Part shown: one piece after another, positions 37,767 to 46,681 of the stretch
Layout: each line of letters begins with the position of its first letter
Position numbering within the stretch: position 1 is the stretch's first letter
Source: Paenibacillus aceti
GTDB lineage: Bacteria > Bacillota > Bacilli > Paenibacillales > Paenibacillaceae
NCBI RefSeq assembly: GCF_003614185.1
Contig: NZ_KZ987724.1
Span: 830,771-894,770 of the forward strand
Direction of reading: 5' to 3'
Length of the DNA stretch: 64,000 bases
Translations under genes and position numbers: made by a program
The notes under the pieces: generated by a model
Database searches by the model: none
The model's input: only the letters and a program-made list of their open reading frames with translations
What the model was told of the DNA's origin: nothing

Positions 37767-38585
37767 ATGAGAAAAGCGAAAATATGGTATGCTGCCGGTT
37801 TAGTGCTGCTTTTATTCGGCATCGGGTTCGGGATATATCATCTCCTCCAGACTGACGATGTGAAGGCAAACCAGGAGATCCCCAAACAAGCAGTACCTGT
37901 ATTCAGTGAACAGGTCATCGATTATGGCGCATTTGGTCAGGATGTATATGAGCTTCAAGGCCGTCTGGCTTTTTTGGGTTTTTATTACGGGAAGATCGAC
38001 AGTAAATTCGGAGACAAAACCCGGGATTCCTTAAAGTGGTTCCAATCTGAATTCGGCCTCAAGGTGGATGGTTTAGCGGGTCCGAAGACGAAGCTTATGT
38101 TGTATAATGCGACGAAGCAGTGGAAGCCAGGAATGGAATCCAATCAGGGTACAGCGAAGGCTCCGGCGAAAGAGACGGAGAAAGGCAAGACTTCCAATGA
38201 GGAGTTATCTCCTTCCAATGCGATGGGCCTCTCGGAGAATGATCTGAACATTATGGCGAATGCGGTGTATGGGGAAGCGCGCGGTGAGCCTTTTGAAGGT
38301 CAGGTCGCGGTCGCTGCCGTCATTCTGAACCGGGTCAAATCGCCGAGTTTTCCGAATACAGTTTCGGGGGTTATATTCCAGCCTGGAGCCTTTACAGCGG
38401 TCGCTGACGGGCAAATCTGGCTGACTCCGAATGAAAATGCGAAGAAGGCGGTGCAGCAAGCGCTGAACGGATGGGATCCTTCAGGAGGCTGCCTCTATTA
38501 CTTCAACCCGGAGACGGCGACCTCCAAATGGATTTGGACCAGGCCTCAGGTCAAAACGATTGGAAAACATATTTTCTGTATGTAA
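37767..38585 (+). CDS. sleB: Spore cortex-lytic enzyme SleB
   Basis: A lytic transglycosylase that opens spore cortex peptidoglycan at germination. The 272-residue protein has an N-terminal membrane or signal helix (ITS region IWYAAGLVLLLFGIGFGIYHLL), a peptidoglycan-binding domain (GQDVYELQGRLAFLGFYYGKID ... FGLKVDGLAGPKTKLML), a linker and the SleB/Hydrolase_2 catalytic domain (LNIMANAVYGEARGEPF with the conserved Glu, AVILNRVKSPSFPNTVSGVI, QPGAFTAVADG). ATG 37767 follows AAAGGTAGAG; an upstream ATG (37698) lies inside the promoter. ypeB, the usual partner, is not adjacent here. Confidence 0.92.
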   Translation: MRKAKIWYAAGLVLLLFGIGFGIYHLLQTDDVKANQEIPKQAVPVFSEQVIDYGAFGQDVYELQGRLAFLGFYYGKIDSKFGDKTRDSLKWFQSEFGLKVDGLAGPKTKLMLYNATKQWKPGMESNQGTAKAPAKETEKGKTSNEELSPSNAMGLSENDLNIMANAVYGEARGEPFEGQVAVAAVILNRVKSPSFPNTVSGVIFQPGAFTAVADGQIWLTPNENAKKAVQQALNGWDPSGGCLYYFNPETATSKWIWTRPQVKTIGKHIFCM

Positions 38586-38739
38586 AATATAGACAAATGG
38601 GGGGGCAGCCGCTTGCTTTACGGGCGGTTGCTTCTTTCCTTTCCAATGGTATAGAATGGAACTAATTCAGCCTTATTGAACCACCTGAACAAATTGAACA
38701 ACCTCTATTATTTAAGTCTTACGTAAAGGAGTTTTGGTC

Positions 38740-40020
38740 TTGAACAAGATAATGTTTGAACGGGGCAGCGTGGGCCAGATCCGGATTCACGTGATGCCGA
38801 CTACGAGATTCAAGACGTTTGCTGTCTCGCTATATGCGGGTATTCCGCTGGCCGAAGAGACAGTGACTACGACAGCTCTAACCCCGTTTGTGCTTCGGCG
38901 CGGTACAGTATCGCATCCGGAGACGATTCAATTCAGAGAGCAGCTGGAGCGCTTATATGGCGCTGGATTCGGTTTTGATGTATATAAACGCGGTAATTAT
39001 CAAATCGTTCAGTTCAGAATGGATACGATTAATGATTCCTTCGTGAATAGCGATCAGTCGCTATTGGGACAGAGCTTCGGGTTCCTTGGCGAAGTCGTGA
39101 CGAGACCTGTTACGGAGGACAATGCCTTCCGCGCATCTTATGTAGCTTCCGAACGGGAGAATGTGCGCAAGAAGCTGGAGGCTATTATTAATGATAAAAT
39201 GCGCTATGCGGCGGAGCGCTGTCTCGAGGAAATGTTCCGCAATGACAGCTATCGGCTTCACCCGCTGGGAGAACGCAGCGCGCTTGAGCAAATTACTCCT
39301 GAATCCTTATATAACGCTTACCAGGACTGGTTGCAGAATGCCAGCCTTGATTTATACGTGGTAGGAGATACGACACTGGCGGAAGTAGAGGAACTGGTGG
39401 AACGAAACTTCCATCTCCAGCGCACTTCTTCTCCGGGCTACGAGCCAGAACAAGTGAAGTTGACGGATATTGAGCCGCGGACGGTAACGGAGCAGCTTGA
39501 TGTGAACCAGGGCAAGCTTAATTTAGGGCTGCGCACGTCCATTACCTATGGAGATGATCGGTATGCAGCGGCTTTGTTATATAACGGGATCCTCGGCAGC
39601 TACCCACATTCGAAATTATTCGTGAATGTGCGGGAGAAGGAGAGCTTGGCTTATTACGCGGCATCGCGATTCGATGGACATAAAGGGATGATCGGCATCC
39701 AGTCCGGGATCGAGATCGCCAATTATCAGAAAGCGCTAGATATCATCAAGGCGCAGCTGGCCAGTCTTGCGGCTGGCGAGATCAGTGAACTGGAAATGAC
39801 GCAGACCAAGGCGATGATCCGCAACAGTCTGTTGGAAATGCAGGATTCTGCTTTCGAAATGATCGCTTATGATTTCAACCGTATTCTGTCCGGCAAGGAT
39901 CGTCCGGTAGAGCAATTGTTAAGCGAGATAGAACAAGTGAAGCCAAGCGATGTCGTAGCAGCGGCCGATTCGGTGCGCCTGAATACGATATACTTTTTGA
40001 CGGGGCAGAAGGAGGGATAA
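38740..40020 (+). CDS. ymfF: M16-family protein YmfF, zinc motif lost
   Basis: A 426-residue insulinase-fold protein without the HxxEH motif: the corresponding region reads ALTPFVLRRGT. The fold is otherwise evident (LYGAGFGFDVYKRGNYQIVQFRMDT, LASLAAGEISELEMTQTKAMIR). The next gene, ymfH, encodes the M16 protein that keeps the motif, so a heterodimer of one active and one inactive subunit is likely. The start is TTG 38740, eight bases after AAGGAG; the TTG at 38734 is too close to that site. Confidence 0.88.
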   Translation: MNKIMFERGSVGQIRIHVMPTTRFKTFAVSLYAGIPLAEETVTTTALTPFVLRRGTVSHPETIQFREQLERLYGAGFGFDVYKRGNYQIVQFRMDTINDSFVNSDQSLLGQSFGFLGEVVTRPVTEDNAFRASYVASERENVRKKLEAIINDKMRYAAERCLEEMFRNDSYRLHPLGERSALEQITPESLYNAYQDWLQNASLDLYVVGDTTLAEVEELVERNFHLQRTSSPGYEPEQVKLTDIEPRTVTEQLDVNQGKLNLGLRTSITYGDDRYAAALLYNGILGSYPHSKLFVNVREKESLAYYAASRFDGHKGMIGIQSGIEIANYQKALDIIKAQLASLAAGEISELEMTQTKAMIRNSLLEMQDSAFEMIAYDFNRILSGKDRPVEQLLSEIEQVKPSDVVAAADSVRLNTIYFLTGQKEG

Positions 40021-40023
40021 TCC

Positions 40024-41304
40024 GTGGAAGCTATCACTTATGACAGGCTGCAGGAGACTTTGTATCACGAGACGATGAGTAACGGTCTGCAGGTATATGT
40101 TCTTCCCAAGCCCGGTTTTCAGAAGACCTATGCTACCTTCTCCACGAAATATGGCTCGATTGACAACCATTTCAAGGTAGAGGGTGAGTCTGAGATTTCG
40201 GTTCCTGACGGAATAGCGCATTTTCTTGAGCATAAAATGTTCGAGGAGCCGGAAGGCGATATTTTTACTCAATTTGCCATGCAAGGCGCTTCAGCTAACG
40301 CATTCACAAGCTTTGACCAAACGGTCTATCTGTTCTCAGCGACGGAGAATATCATCAAAAATCTGGAGACGCTGGTTAACTTCGTGCAGCATCCTTATTT
40401 CACAGATCAGAACGTGGAGAAGGAAAAGGGAATTATCGGCCAGGAAATCGGCATGTATGCGGATAATCCAGATTGGCGCGTCTATTTCGGGCTGATCGAA
40501 GCGATGTATGCCACTCACCCGGTAAGAATCGATATTGCCGGAACGGTAGAATCGATCTCGGCGATTACGAAGGAGACGCTATACACTTGCTATAACGCCT
40601 TCTACCATCCGAGCAATATGCTGCTGTTCGTCGTAGGCGGAGTCGATCCGGAGGAAGTATTCCAAATGGTCCGGGATAATCAGGCCAGCAAGGATTACAA
40701 GCCTCAGGGCTCCATTGACCGCTTATTTGAACAGGAGCCTACCTCTGTGCATCAGGCGCGCAAAGAATCCAAACTGCCGGTATCATTGCCCAAATGTCTG
40801 TTCGGCTTCAAGGAAAAAGAGGTCGGCCTAAGCGGAGAAGAGCTGCTGCGCCGCGATTTGACGACGAAGCTGGCCCTGGATTTACTGCTTGGATCAAGCA
40901 CGACGATATATCAGAAGCTGTATGATATGGATTTGATCTCCGACGGCTTCTCCTACGAATATAACAGTAATCCTCACTATGCATTCTCAGCGATGGGGGG
41001 AGATACGAAGGACCCGGATCAACTGCTGGAAGTGATTAAGGCAGAGATCGAGGCGGTGAAGTCGATCGGCTTCCGCGAGGAGGATTTCGAGCGGGCTCGA
41101 AACAAGAAAATCGGCGGCTATCTGCGAATGCTGAATTATCCGGAGAATATTGCCCATGAATTCACGAGGTATAATTTCCGGGGCGGAGACTTGTTCAAGG
41201 TATTGCCGATCTATGAATCTTTAACATTGGACGATGTCAATCAGCGGCTACGTGAGCATATCGATTGGAATCAATTGGCCGTATCTTTAGTGGTGAGTCC
41301 TTAA
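40024..41304 (+). CDS. ymfH: M16-family zinc peptidase YmfH
   Basis: A 426-residue peptidase with the motif HFLEH in GIAHFLEHKMFEEPEGD and the downstream glutamate in KGIIGQEIGMYADNPDW. It is the probable active partner of YmfF, three bases after that gene's stop. The start is GTG 40024 behind AAGGAGGG. Substrate is unknown; the pair is conserved beside spoIIIE in Bacilli. Confidence 0.92.
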   Translation: MEAITYDRLQETLYHETMSNGLQVYVLPKPGFQKTYATFSTKYGSIDNHFKVEGESEISVPDGIAHFLEHKMFEEPEGDIFTQFAMQGASANAFTSFDQTVYLFSATENIIKNLETLVNFVQHPYFTDQNVEKEKGIIGQEIGMYADNPDWRVYFGLIEAMYATHPVRIDIAGTVESISAITKETLYTCYNAFYHPSNMLLFVVGGVDPEEVFQMVRDNQASKDYKPQGSIDRLFEQEPTSVHQARKESKLPVSLPKCLFGFKEKEVGLSGEELLRRDLTTKLALDLLLGSSTTIYQKLYDMDLISDGFSYEYNSNPHYAFSAMGGDTKDPDQLLEVIKAEIEAVKSIGFREEDFERARNKKIGGYLRMLNYPENIAHEFTRYNFRGGDLFKVLPIYESLTLDDVNQRLREHIDWNQLAVSLVVSP

Positions 41305-41305
41305 T

Positions 41306-42073
41306 ATGACAGTGCAGCATGGGAGCGAGAAGAGCATCGGGGAGATGACCGTGCTTGTCACGGGAGCCAGCCGCGGGATCGGAGCGCAAATTGCGCTTCG
41401 GTTCGCCTCGGTTGGAATGAATGTAGTGATCCATTATTTGAAATCGCATGAAGCAGCGAATGAGGTTGCCAGACAATGCATGGAAATGGGCGCGAAGGTG
41501 CACACCATTTCTGCGGATTTGCGCAGCAGTGCGGAGATCGAGCGGATGAAGGAGAGGCTGGAGGCCTATGGACTGCGTCCCGATATTCTAGTGAATAATG
41601 CCGGCATTTCGCATTATGGTCTGCTGAGCGATGTCAAGGAGTCGGAATGGGACGAGGTTATGGATGTGAATCTGAAGAGTGTTTTTCTGTTAAGCCAAGC
41701 CTTCATGCCATATATGATATCTCAGCGGTTCGGTCGAATTATCAATGTATCTTCAATTTGGGGGATTTCCGGCGGTTCCTGTGAGGTGGTCTATTCTGCG
41801 GCCAAAGGAGGCGTCAACGCTTTTACGAAGGCGCTGGCCAAGGAGGTTGCCCCATCCGGCGTTACCGTCAATGCGGTTGCACCTGGTGCAGTGAAGACCG
41901 ATATGATGGAGCGATTTGACGCGGAGGAATTGAAGCAGCTAGAGGAGGATATTCCTGTCGGACGACTAGCCACGCCTGAGGAGATATCTTCATTAGTTTA
42001 TTTCCTGGCTCTGCCAGAATCTAGCTATATTACAGGGCAAATTATCAGTCCTAATGGTGGATGGGTTACCTAA
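41306..42073 (+). CDS. ymfI: SDR-family oxidoreductase YmfI (FabG-like)
   Basis: A 255-residue classical short-chain dehydrogenase/reductase: nucleotide motif VTGASRGIGAQIALRFA, DILVNNAGISHYG, active-site serine in INVSSIWGISG and the YxxxK motif in VVYSAAKGGVNAFTKALAKEVA, then VNAVAPGAVKTDMM. It is probably NADP-dependent by the basic residue after the glycine motif. Substrate is unknown; similarity to 3-oxoacyl-ACP reductase is a family resemblance only. It begins one base after the ymfH stop. Confidence 0.9.
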   Translation: MTVQHGSEKSIGEMTVLVTGASRGIGAQIALRFASVGMNVVIHYLKSHEAANEVARQCMEMGAKVHTISADLRSSAEIERMKERLEAYGLRPDILVNNAGISHYGLLSDVKESEWDEVMDVNLKSVFLLSQAFMPYMISQRFGRIINVSSIWGISGGSCEVVYSAAKGGVNAFTKALAKEVAPSGVTVNAVAPGAVKTDMMERFDAEELKQLEEDIPVGRLATPEEISSLVYFLALPESSYITGQIISPNGGWVT

Positions 42074-42166
42074 ATATAGCTACGCTTTTAGGGTGAATAA
42101 ATGAGCAGGGAGTAACGAATATTACAACTGTTGATTATAATTAGTGCCACCAAGGAGGAGTTAAAT

Positions 42167-42421
42167 ATGTCAACAGTACTCAAAAATTTTGATACTTGGA
42201 AGAAGTTCCTGGGTGAACGTGTAAAACATGCGGAAAGTGCGGGCTTCAGCGAGGAAGCGATCGCTAATCTTGCTTATGAGATCGGGGGATTTCTGGAAGA
42301 AAAGGTCGATCCGCAGAATGATTCCAACCGTGCCCTCAAAGAACTCTGGGATGTTGGAGATGAAGCGGAACGCAAAACAATCGCCCGTCTGATGGTCAAG
42401 TTAGCGAAGAAAAACGCATAG
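42167..42421 (+). CDS. ymfJ: DUF3243 protein YmfJ
   Basis: An 84-residue protein of unknown function, mostly helical and charged: STVLKNFDTWKKFLGERV, EEAIANLAYEIGGFLEEKVDP, LMVKLAKKNA. ATG 42167 follows AAGGAGGAG; an in-frame ATG at 42131 is upstream of that site. It matches the Bacillus neighbour order ymfI-ymfJ-ymfK. A terminator follows. Confidence 0.88.
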   Translation: MSTVLKNFDTWKKFLGERVKHAESAGFSEEAIANLAYEIGGFLEEKVDPQNDSNRALKELWDVGDEAERKTIARLMVKLAKKNA

Positions 42422-42433
42422 TTATTCGCCTGG

Positions 42434-42459
42434 AAAGCTCCCGAAACATGGGGGCTTTT
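42434..42459 (+). terminator. Terminator after ymfJ
   Basis: AAAGCTCCC-GAAACAT-GGGGGCTTTT, a strong stem with a T run. Confidence 0.8.
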
Positions 42460-42632
42460 CTCCCATTTTTTACAACTACTTGCCTTTCAAAAAAATTTTC
42501 TTTATTATTAGACACGTATTGTTTTATATATTTCACGAAATAGAGAATAATTTTATGGTGAAATGCAGGACATTTGACTAATTTTGTCGAAAGAGTGTGC
42601 TTGGTAAGGAAGTATAAGAAGGTGTAGGTTTT

Positions 42633-43400
42633 ATGGGACAAAAACAATGGTATTTGGAATATAGAATACATAAAAACCGACCGGGCCTATTAGGGGATAT
42701 CGCATCGATGCTCGGTATGCTGGAAGTTAATATTCTGACGATCAACGGGGTGGAAGGAGATACGCGCGGACTGCTGCTGGAAAGCGATGACGACGAGAAA
42801 ATCGAGCAGATTGGAAAGATGCTGGCCAAAGTGGATAGCGTTACTGTAACAGCGCTCCGAAGCCCACGGTTGGTGGATTTGCTAGCGGTTCGCCATGGAC
42901 GGTATATCGAGCGGGACTCTGACGACCTTAAGACATTCCGATTCAGTCGGGATGAATTAGGTCTTTTGGTAGATTTTCTAGGTGAAGTGCTCAAGAAGGA
43001 TGGCCATCAGGTCATCGGTCTAAAGGGCATGCCTCGCGTAGGCAAGACGGAATCTATTATCGCCGGAAGTGTATGCGCGATGAAGCGCTGGACATTCGTA
43101 TCCTCCACATTGCTGCGCCAGACGATACGAACACAGCTTTCTGAAGAGGAAAATAATCCACAGCATGTATTTATTATAGATGGAATTATAAGCACGATGC
43201 GCTCTAATGAAAGGCATAACCAATTGATCAAGCAAATTATGGAGATGCCTGCGACGAAGGTGATTGAGCATCCAGATGTGTTTATCGAGCAGACGGAATA
43301 TAGTTATGACGATTTTGACATAATTATTGAATTACGTAACAATCCGGAAGAACAAATCGTTAATGATACGTTTAACACGATTTATCCGGATGATTTATGA
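42633..43400 (+). CDS. ymfK: DUF3388 protein YmfK
   Basis: A 255-residue protein of unknown function. The first ~80 residues resemble an ACT-like domain (EYRIHKNRPGLLGDIASMLGMLEVNILTINGV). The second half contains a possible nucleotide-binding loop GMPRVGKTESI and strand VFIIDGIIS, which suggests an ATPase-like fold. The ATG 42633 start has GAAGGTG upstream. Conserved next to ymfJ and ymfM in Bacilli. Confidence 0.87.
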   Translation: MGQKQWYLEYRIHKNRPGLLGDIASMLGMLEVNILTINGVEGDTRGLLLESDDDEKIEQIGKMLAKVDSVTVTALRSPRLVDLLAVRHGRYIERDSDDLKTFRFSRDELGLLVDFLGEVLKKDGHQVIGLKGMPRVGKTESIIAGSVCAMKRWTFVSSTLLRQTIRTQLSEEENNPQHVFIIDGIISTMRSNERHNQLIKQIMEMPATKVIEHPDVFIEQTEYSYDDFDIIIELRNNPEEQIVNDTFNTIYPDDL

Positions 43401-43510
43401 GAATAGCTAGGATATGTGCGATTATGTATATGATTAGGGATTGAATTGACGGCGAAATGTCAATTGGTGTGATAGAAGAGGGAGTACAAATATATCAGGA
43501 GGTGATGGTC

Positions 43511-44521
43511 GTGTCGGATTTGGGCCAACAGCTAAAAGAAGCTCGTCTATCCATGGGCCTATCATTGGATGACGTTCAGGAAATAACAAAAATTCGCAAA
43601 CGATACTTGGAAGCCATCGAGGCGGGAGATTATAAGGTTTTACCGGGAAGTTTTTATGTACGGGCATTTATCAAAACATATGCAGAAGCAGTAGGCCTCA
43701 ACGCCGATGATCTTCTTGCTGAACATAAACAGAATGTACCGGAAGCGGCACCAGACACCACCATGGAGCCTGTCCTTCAGAAGCGGCGTAGCAGGCAGAG
43801 CGCCGAGCGTAATTCGAAGTGGCTGACTACCGCCTTAATGTGGTCTTTCTTCGCGTTGATTATTATCGTCATTTATTTATATTTCACGGTATGGAGCCAG
43901 CACGGGGATGAAGCGAATACGAAGCAGCCGGACTCGACAGCAATTACGAGCAATACGGAGAATCCGCAGGACGCGGCAAAGCCTAATCAGGACGCAGGTG
44001 CGGATCAAAATGGCGCGAAAAATGCAAATGCCGGAACGGATGATCAGACCGAGACGCCTGACAAAGGGAAAGACACGAATGCGAACACGCCAGATGCCAA
44101 TGAGACGGAGACGGCTAACAAGGAGGTTGTCGTAGCTCCTGACGGCAAGGAAGGCAGCACTACGAAGTTCAAGGTTCAGCCAGCGGGCAGCGAGCCGGTG
44201 AAGGTTGTCATTTCGGCTACAGGCAACAGCTGGGTTGAAGTTCGCAAGGGGGATAAGCGCGGTGAGAAGCTGTACTTCCAGACGATGAAGGAAGGCGAAG
44301 TGCTGAACTATGATCTCGGCTCGGAAGGGCTGTTCATCAAGTCCGGGGCATCACCTAATACGTCGATTACGGTTGGCGGTCAGGTCGTGGAGGATGGCAA
44401 GAATACTTCGCGCATTCAATTAAATCTGGGCACTGCTGACGATGCCACCGATTCACAGGGGACAAACTCAGCAGAGAACAGCACAGACGGAAGCACGAAC
44501 GGAACTGGAACCGGACAATAA
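43511..44521 (+). CDS. ymfM: RodZ-like helix-turn-helix membrane protein YmfM
   Basis: A 336-residue bitopic membrane protein: cytoplasmic HTH_25 domain (LGQQLKEARLSMGLSLDDVQEITKI), one transmembrane helix (ALMWSFFALIIIVIYLYFTVW, ~residues 105-127), a disordered N/T/D/A-rich linker and a C-terminal DUF4115 beta domain (VVISATGNSWVEVRKGDKRGE). RodZ links MreB to cell-shape control. GTG 43511 is preferred: AGGAGG ends eight bases upstream, too close to the ATG at 43505. Confidence 0.85.
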   Translation: MSDLGQQLKEARLSMGLSLDDVQEITKIRKRYLEAIEAGDYKVLPGSFYVRAFIKTYAEAVGLNADDLLAEHKQNVPEAAPDTTMEPVLQKRRSRQSAERNSKWLTTALMWSFFALIIIVIYLYFTVWSQHGDEANTKQPDSTAITSNTENPQDAAKPNQDAGADQNGAKNANAGTDDQTETPDKGKDTNANTPDANETETANKEVVVAPDGKEGSTTKFKVQPAGSEPVKVVISATGNSWVEVRKGDKRGEKLYFQTMKEGEVLNYDLGSEGLFIKSGASPNTSITVGGQVVEDGKNTSRIQLNLGTADDATDSQGTNSAENSTDGSTNGTGTGQ

Positions 44522-44529
44522 AGCATATC

Positions 44530-44574
44530 GCGGGGGCTTGCTGAGCGAATCGTTCAGGGGCGCCCGCTTTTTTT
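44530..44574 (+). terminator. Terminator after ymfM
   Basis: GCGGG...TTGCTGAGCG-AAT-CGTTCAG...CCCGC followed by a run of seven T. Confidence 0.75.
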
Positions 44575-44608
44575 AGGGGATATTGAGCGGATATCTTGTC
44601 GTCTATAC

Positions 44609-44637
44609 TCGACTTTGTTAAATTTATTACATATAAT
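44609..44637 (+). promoter_or_regulatory. Sigma-A-like promoter of yajQ
   Basis: TCGACT (44609-44614), 17 bp, perfect TATAAT (44632-44637). The -35 is only a 4/6 match. Confidence 0.5.
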
Positions 44638-44662
44638 TAGTAGATATAGAATTATAGCGAGT

Positions 44663-44685
44663 GTTCAGAAGCGGAACTTCTGAAC
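44663..44685 (+). repeat. Hairpin in the yajQ 5' UTR
   Basis: A perfect 9-bp stem GTTCAGAAG-CGGAA-CTTCTGAAC, ending 8 bases before the AGAAGGGA ribosome site. The ends GTTCA/TGAAC recall the termini of the 168-bp repeat. Confidence 0.6.
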
Positions 44686-44710
44686 CTCTTATAGAAGGGA
44701 ATGTGAACTA

Positions 44711-45202
44711 ATGGCTTCAGAGAGCTCTTTCGATATTGTATCCAAAATGGACATGCAGGAACTATCCAATGCCATTGACCAGACGGAGCGTGAAATCGCC
44801 AGCCGCTATGACTTTAAAGGCAGCAAGAGTGAATTGAAGGTGGAGAAGGACGTATTGGTCGTTACCTCTGATGATGAATACAAGCTGGGGGCTGTCATCG
44901 ATATTCTTCAATCGAAGATGATCAAGCGTGGTTTGCCGATCAAGAATCTGGATTATGGCAAGGTCGAGCCAGCATCCCTGGGAACCGTCCGCCAACGTAT
45001 TAAATTGAAGCAGGGGATCGATCAGGACAATGCCAAGAAAATTAACGTACTGATCCGTGATTCCAAGCTTAAAGTGAAAAGCCAGATCCAAGGGGATCAA
45101 ATTCGTGTAACTGGCAAGAGCAGAGATGATTTGCAGCAAATCATCCAAATGCTTCGCAAGGCGGACCTTACCGTCGATCTGCAGTTTACAAATTTAAAAT
45201 AA
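44711..45202 (+). CDS. yajQ: YajQ-family nucleotide-binding protein
   Basis: A 163-residue protein of the YajQ/DUF520 family, with two ferredoxin-like subdomains. Recognised by [48 protein letters not shown] and the end [13 protein letters not shown]. Family members bind nucleotides, and a Xanthomonas homologue binds cyclic di-GMP; the role in Firmicutes is unclear. ATG 44711 follows AGAAGGGA. Transcribed alone between terminators. Confidence 0.93.
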   Translation: MASESSFDIVSKMDMQELSNAIDQTEREIASRYDFKGSKSELKVEKDVLVVTSDDEYKLGAVIDILQSKMIKRGLPIKNLDYGKVEPASLGTVRQRIKLKQGIDQDNAKKINVLIRDSKLKVKSQIQGDQIRVTGKSRDDLQQIIQMLRKADLTVDLQFTNLK

Positions 45203-45232
45203 TGATTCGATAGGATAGTTCATAAACATGCG

Positions 45233-45268
45233 GTCTCTCGTGGCGCTGGACGCAACGTGGGACTTTTT
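45233..45268 (+). terminator. Terminator after yajQ
   Basis: GTCTC-T-CGT-G-GCG pairs with CGC-A-ACG-T-GGGAC, followed by TTTTT. Confidence 0.6.
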
Positions 45269-45275
45269 CATGTTT

Positions 45276-45305
45276 TTGACAGCGCTATTCATGAAATATT
45301 ATACT
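45276..45305 (+). promoter_or_regulatory. Sigma-A promoter of rimO-pgsA-cinA
   Basis: Perfect TTGACA (45276-45281), 18 bp, TATACT (45300-45305). Confidence 0.75.
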
Positions 45306-45346
45306 TAGACAGGGTATTATGGCTGTAAAATGGAGGGGCTCAAAGC

Positions 45347-46681
45347 ATGATGACTGAAAAGGTAAAGATCGTTACATTAGGCTGCGAAAAGAACATGGTT
45401 GACTCCGAGATCATGTCCGGTTTAATTGATCAGCGCGGGTATTCACTCGTTGACCAGGCGGAGGATGCGACCGTGATTATCGTTAATACTTGCGGCTTTA
45501 TCGATGCAGCTAAGGAGGAATCGGTAAATACCATCCTCGATCTGGCGGAGCTAAAAGAGACAGGCAAGCTGAAGGCACTGATCGTATCGGGTTGCTTGAC
45601 CCAGCGCTACAAACAGACATTGATGGAAGAAATGCCGGAGATCGACGGGATCGTGGGTACAGGGGATTTCTATAACATAAATCAAATCGTCGATGAAGCA
45701 TTAGGAGGTAAGAAACCGGCGTATGTCGGGAATCCTGTATTTAATTATGAAGAGATTCTGCCCCGTAAGCTATCGACGAAGAAATATACAACCTATGTTA
45801 AAATCGCGGAAGGCTGCGATAATAACTGTACTTTCTGCAGCATTCCGATTATGAGAGGGGCATTCCGTAGTCGCTCGATCGAGTCTGTTATTAAGGAGGT
45901 TACCGGTCTTGCGGCCCAAGGGGTGAAGGAGATCAGTCTGATCGCCCAGGACACGACCAACTATGGAACCGACTTATATAATGGGGAGTATAAGCTGGCA
46001 GAACTGATCAACCGGGTCAGCGAGGTTCCGGGCATTGAGTGGGTTCGGCTGCATTATGCTTATCCGGGCTTCTTCACCGACGAGTTGATCGAGACTATCG
46101 CTTCCAACCCGAAGGTTTGCAAGTATATCGATATGCCGCTGCAGCATAGTGAGGATGCGGTATTGAAGCGTATGCGCAGACCAGGACGGAACCGTGATAC
46201 ACGAGAGTTGATCGCCAAAATCCGCGAGCGTATTCCAGGCGTGGCATTGCGTACTTCGCTGATCGTGGGCTTCCCGGGGGAAACTGAGGAGGATTTCGAG
46301 CGGCTATGTGATTTCGTCAGAGAGATCAAATTTGACCGTTTAGGCGTCTTTACTTATTCCAAGGAGGAAGACACGCCTGCTTCGCGGCTGCCGAATCAGA
46401 TTGATGAAGAGGTCAAGGAATGGCGAGCCAATACACTGATGGAAATCCAGCGTCAGGTGTCTAATGAGAATAATGGAAAATATATCGGAGAGGTGCTAAA
46501 TGTACTGATCGAGAGCTATGATGGACGCAGTGATGTGTTCGTCGGCCGTTCGCAGTATGATGCACCGGAAATTGACGGAGATGTCTACGTCTCGAATTGT
46601 AAAGTAGAAATTGGCGATATTATACCAGTACGGATCACACATGCGTATGAATACGATATGTCCGGGGAGGGTGTACTGTGA
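45347..46681 (+). CDS. rimO: Ribosomal protein S12 methylthiotransferase RimO
   Basis: Radical-SAM enzyme that methylthiolates an aspartate of ribosomal protein S12. The 444-residue protein has the N-terminal MTTase domain (TLGCEKNMVDSEIM, VNTCGFIDAAKEES, SGCLTQRY), the radical-SAM cluster motif CDNNCTFCSIPIMRG (CxxxCxxC) and a C-terminal TRAM domain. The IDAAKEES block separates RimO from MiaB, which is also present at the right edge. The ATG at 45347 follows TGGAGGGG; the next codon is also ATG. It overlaps pgsA by 4 bp. Confidence 0.95.
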   Translation: MMTEKVKIVTLGCEKNMVDSEIMSGLIDQRGYSLVDQAEDATVIIVNTCGFIDAAKEESVNTILDLAELKETGKLKALIVSGCLTQRYKQTLMEEMPEIDGIVGTGDFYNINQIVDEALGGKKPAYVGNPVFNYEEILPRKLSTKKYTTYVKIAEGCDNNCTFCSIPIMRGAFRSRSIESVIKEVTGLAAQGVKEISLIAQDTTNYGTDLYNGEYKLAELINRVSEVPGIEWVRLHYAYPGFFTDELIETIASNPKVCKYIDMPLQHSEDAVLKRMRRPGRNRDTRELIAKIRERIPGVALRTSLIVGFPGETEEDFERLCDFVREIKFDRLGVFTYSKEEDTPASRLPNQIDEEVKEWRANTLMEIQRQVSNENNGKYIGEVLNVLIESYDGRSDVFVGRSQYDAPEIDGDVYVSNCKVEIGDIIPVRITHAYEYDMSGEGVL

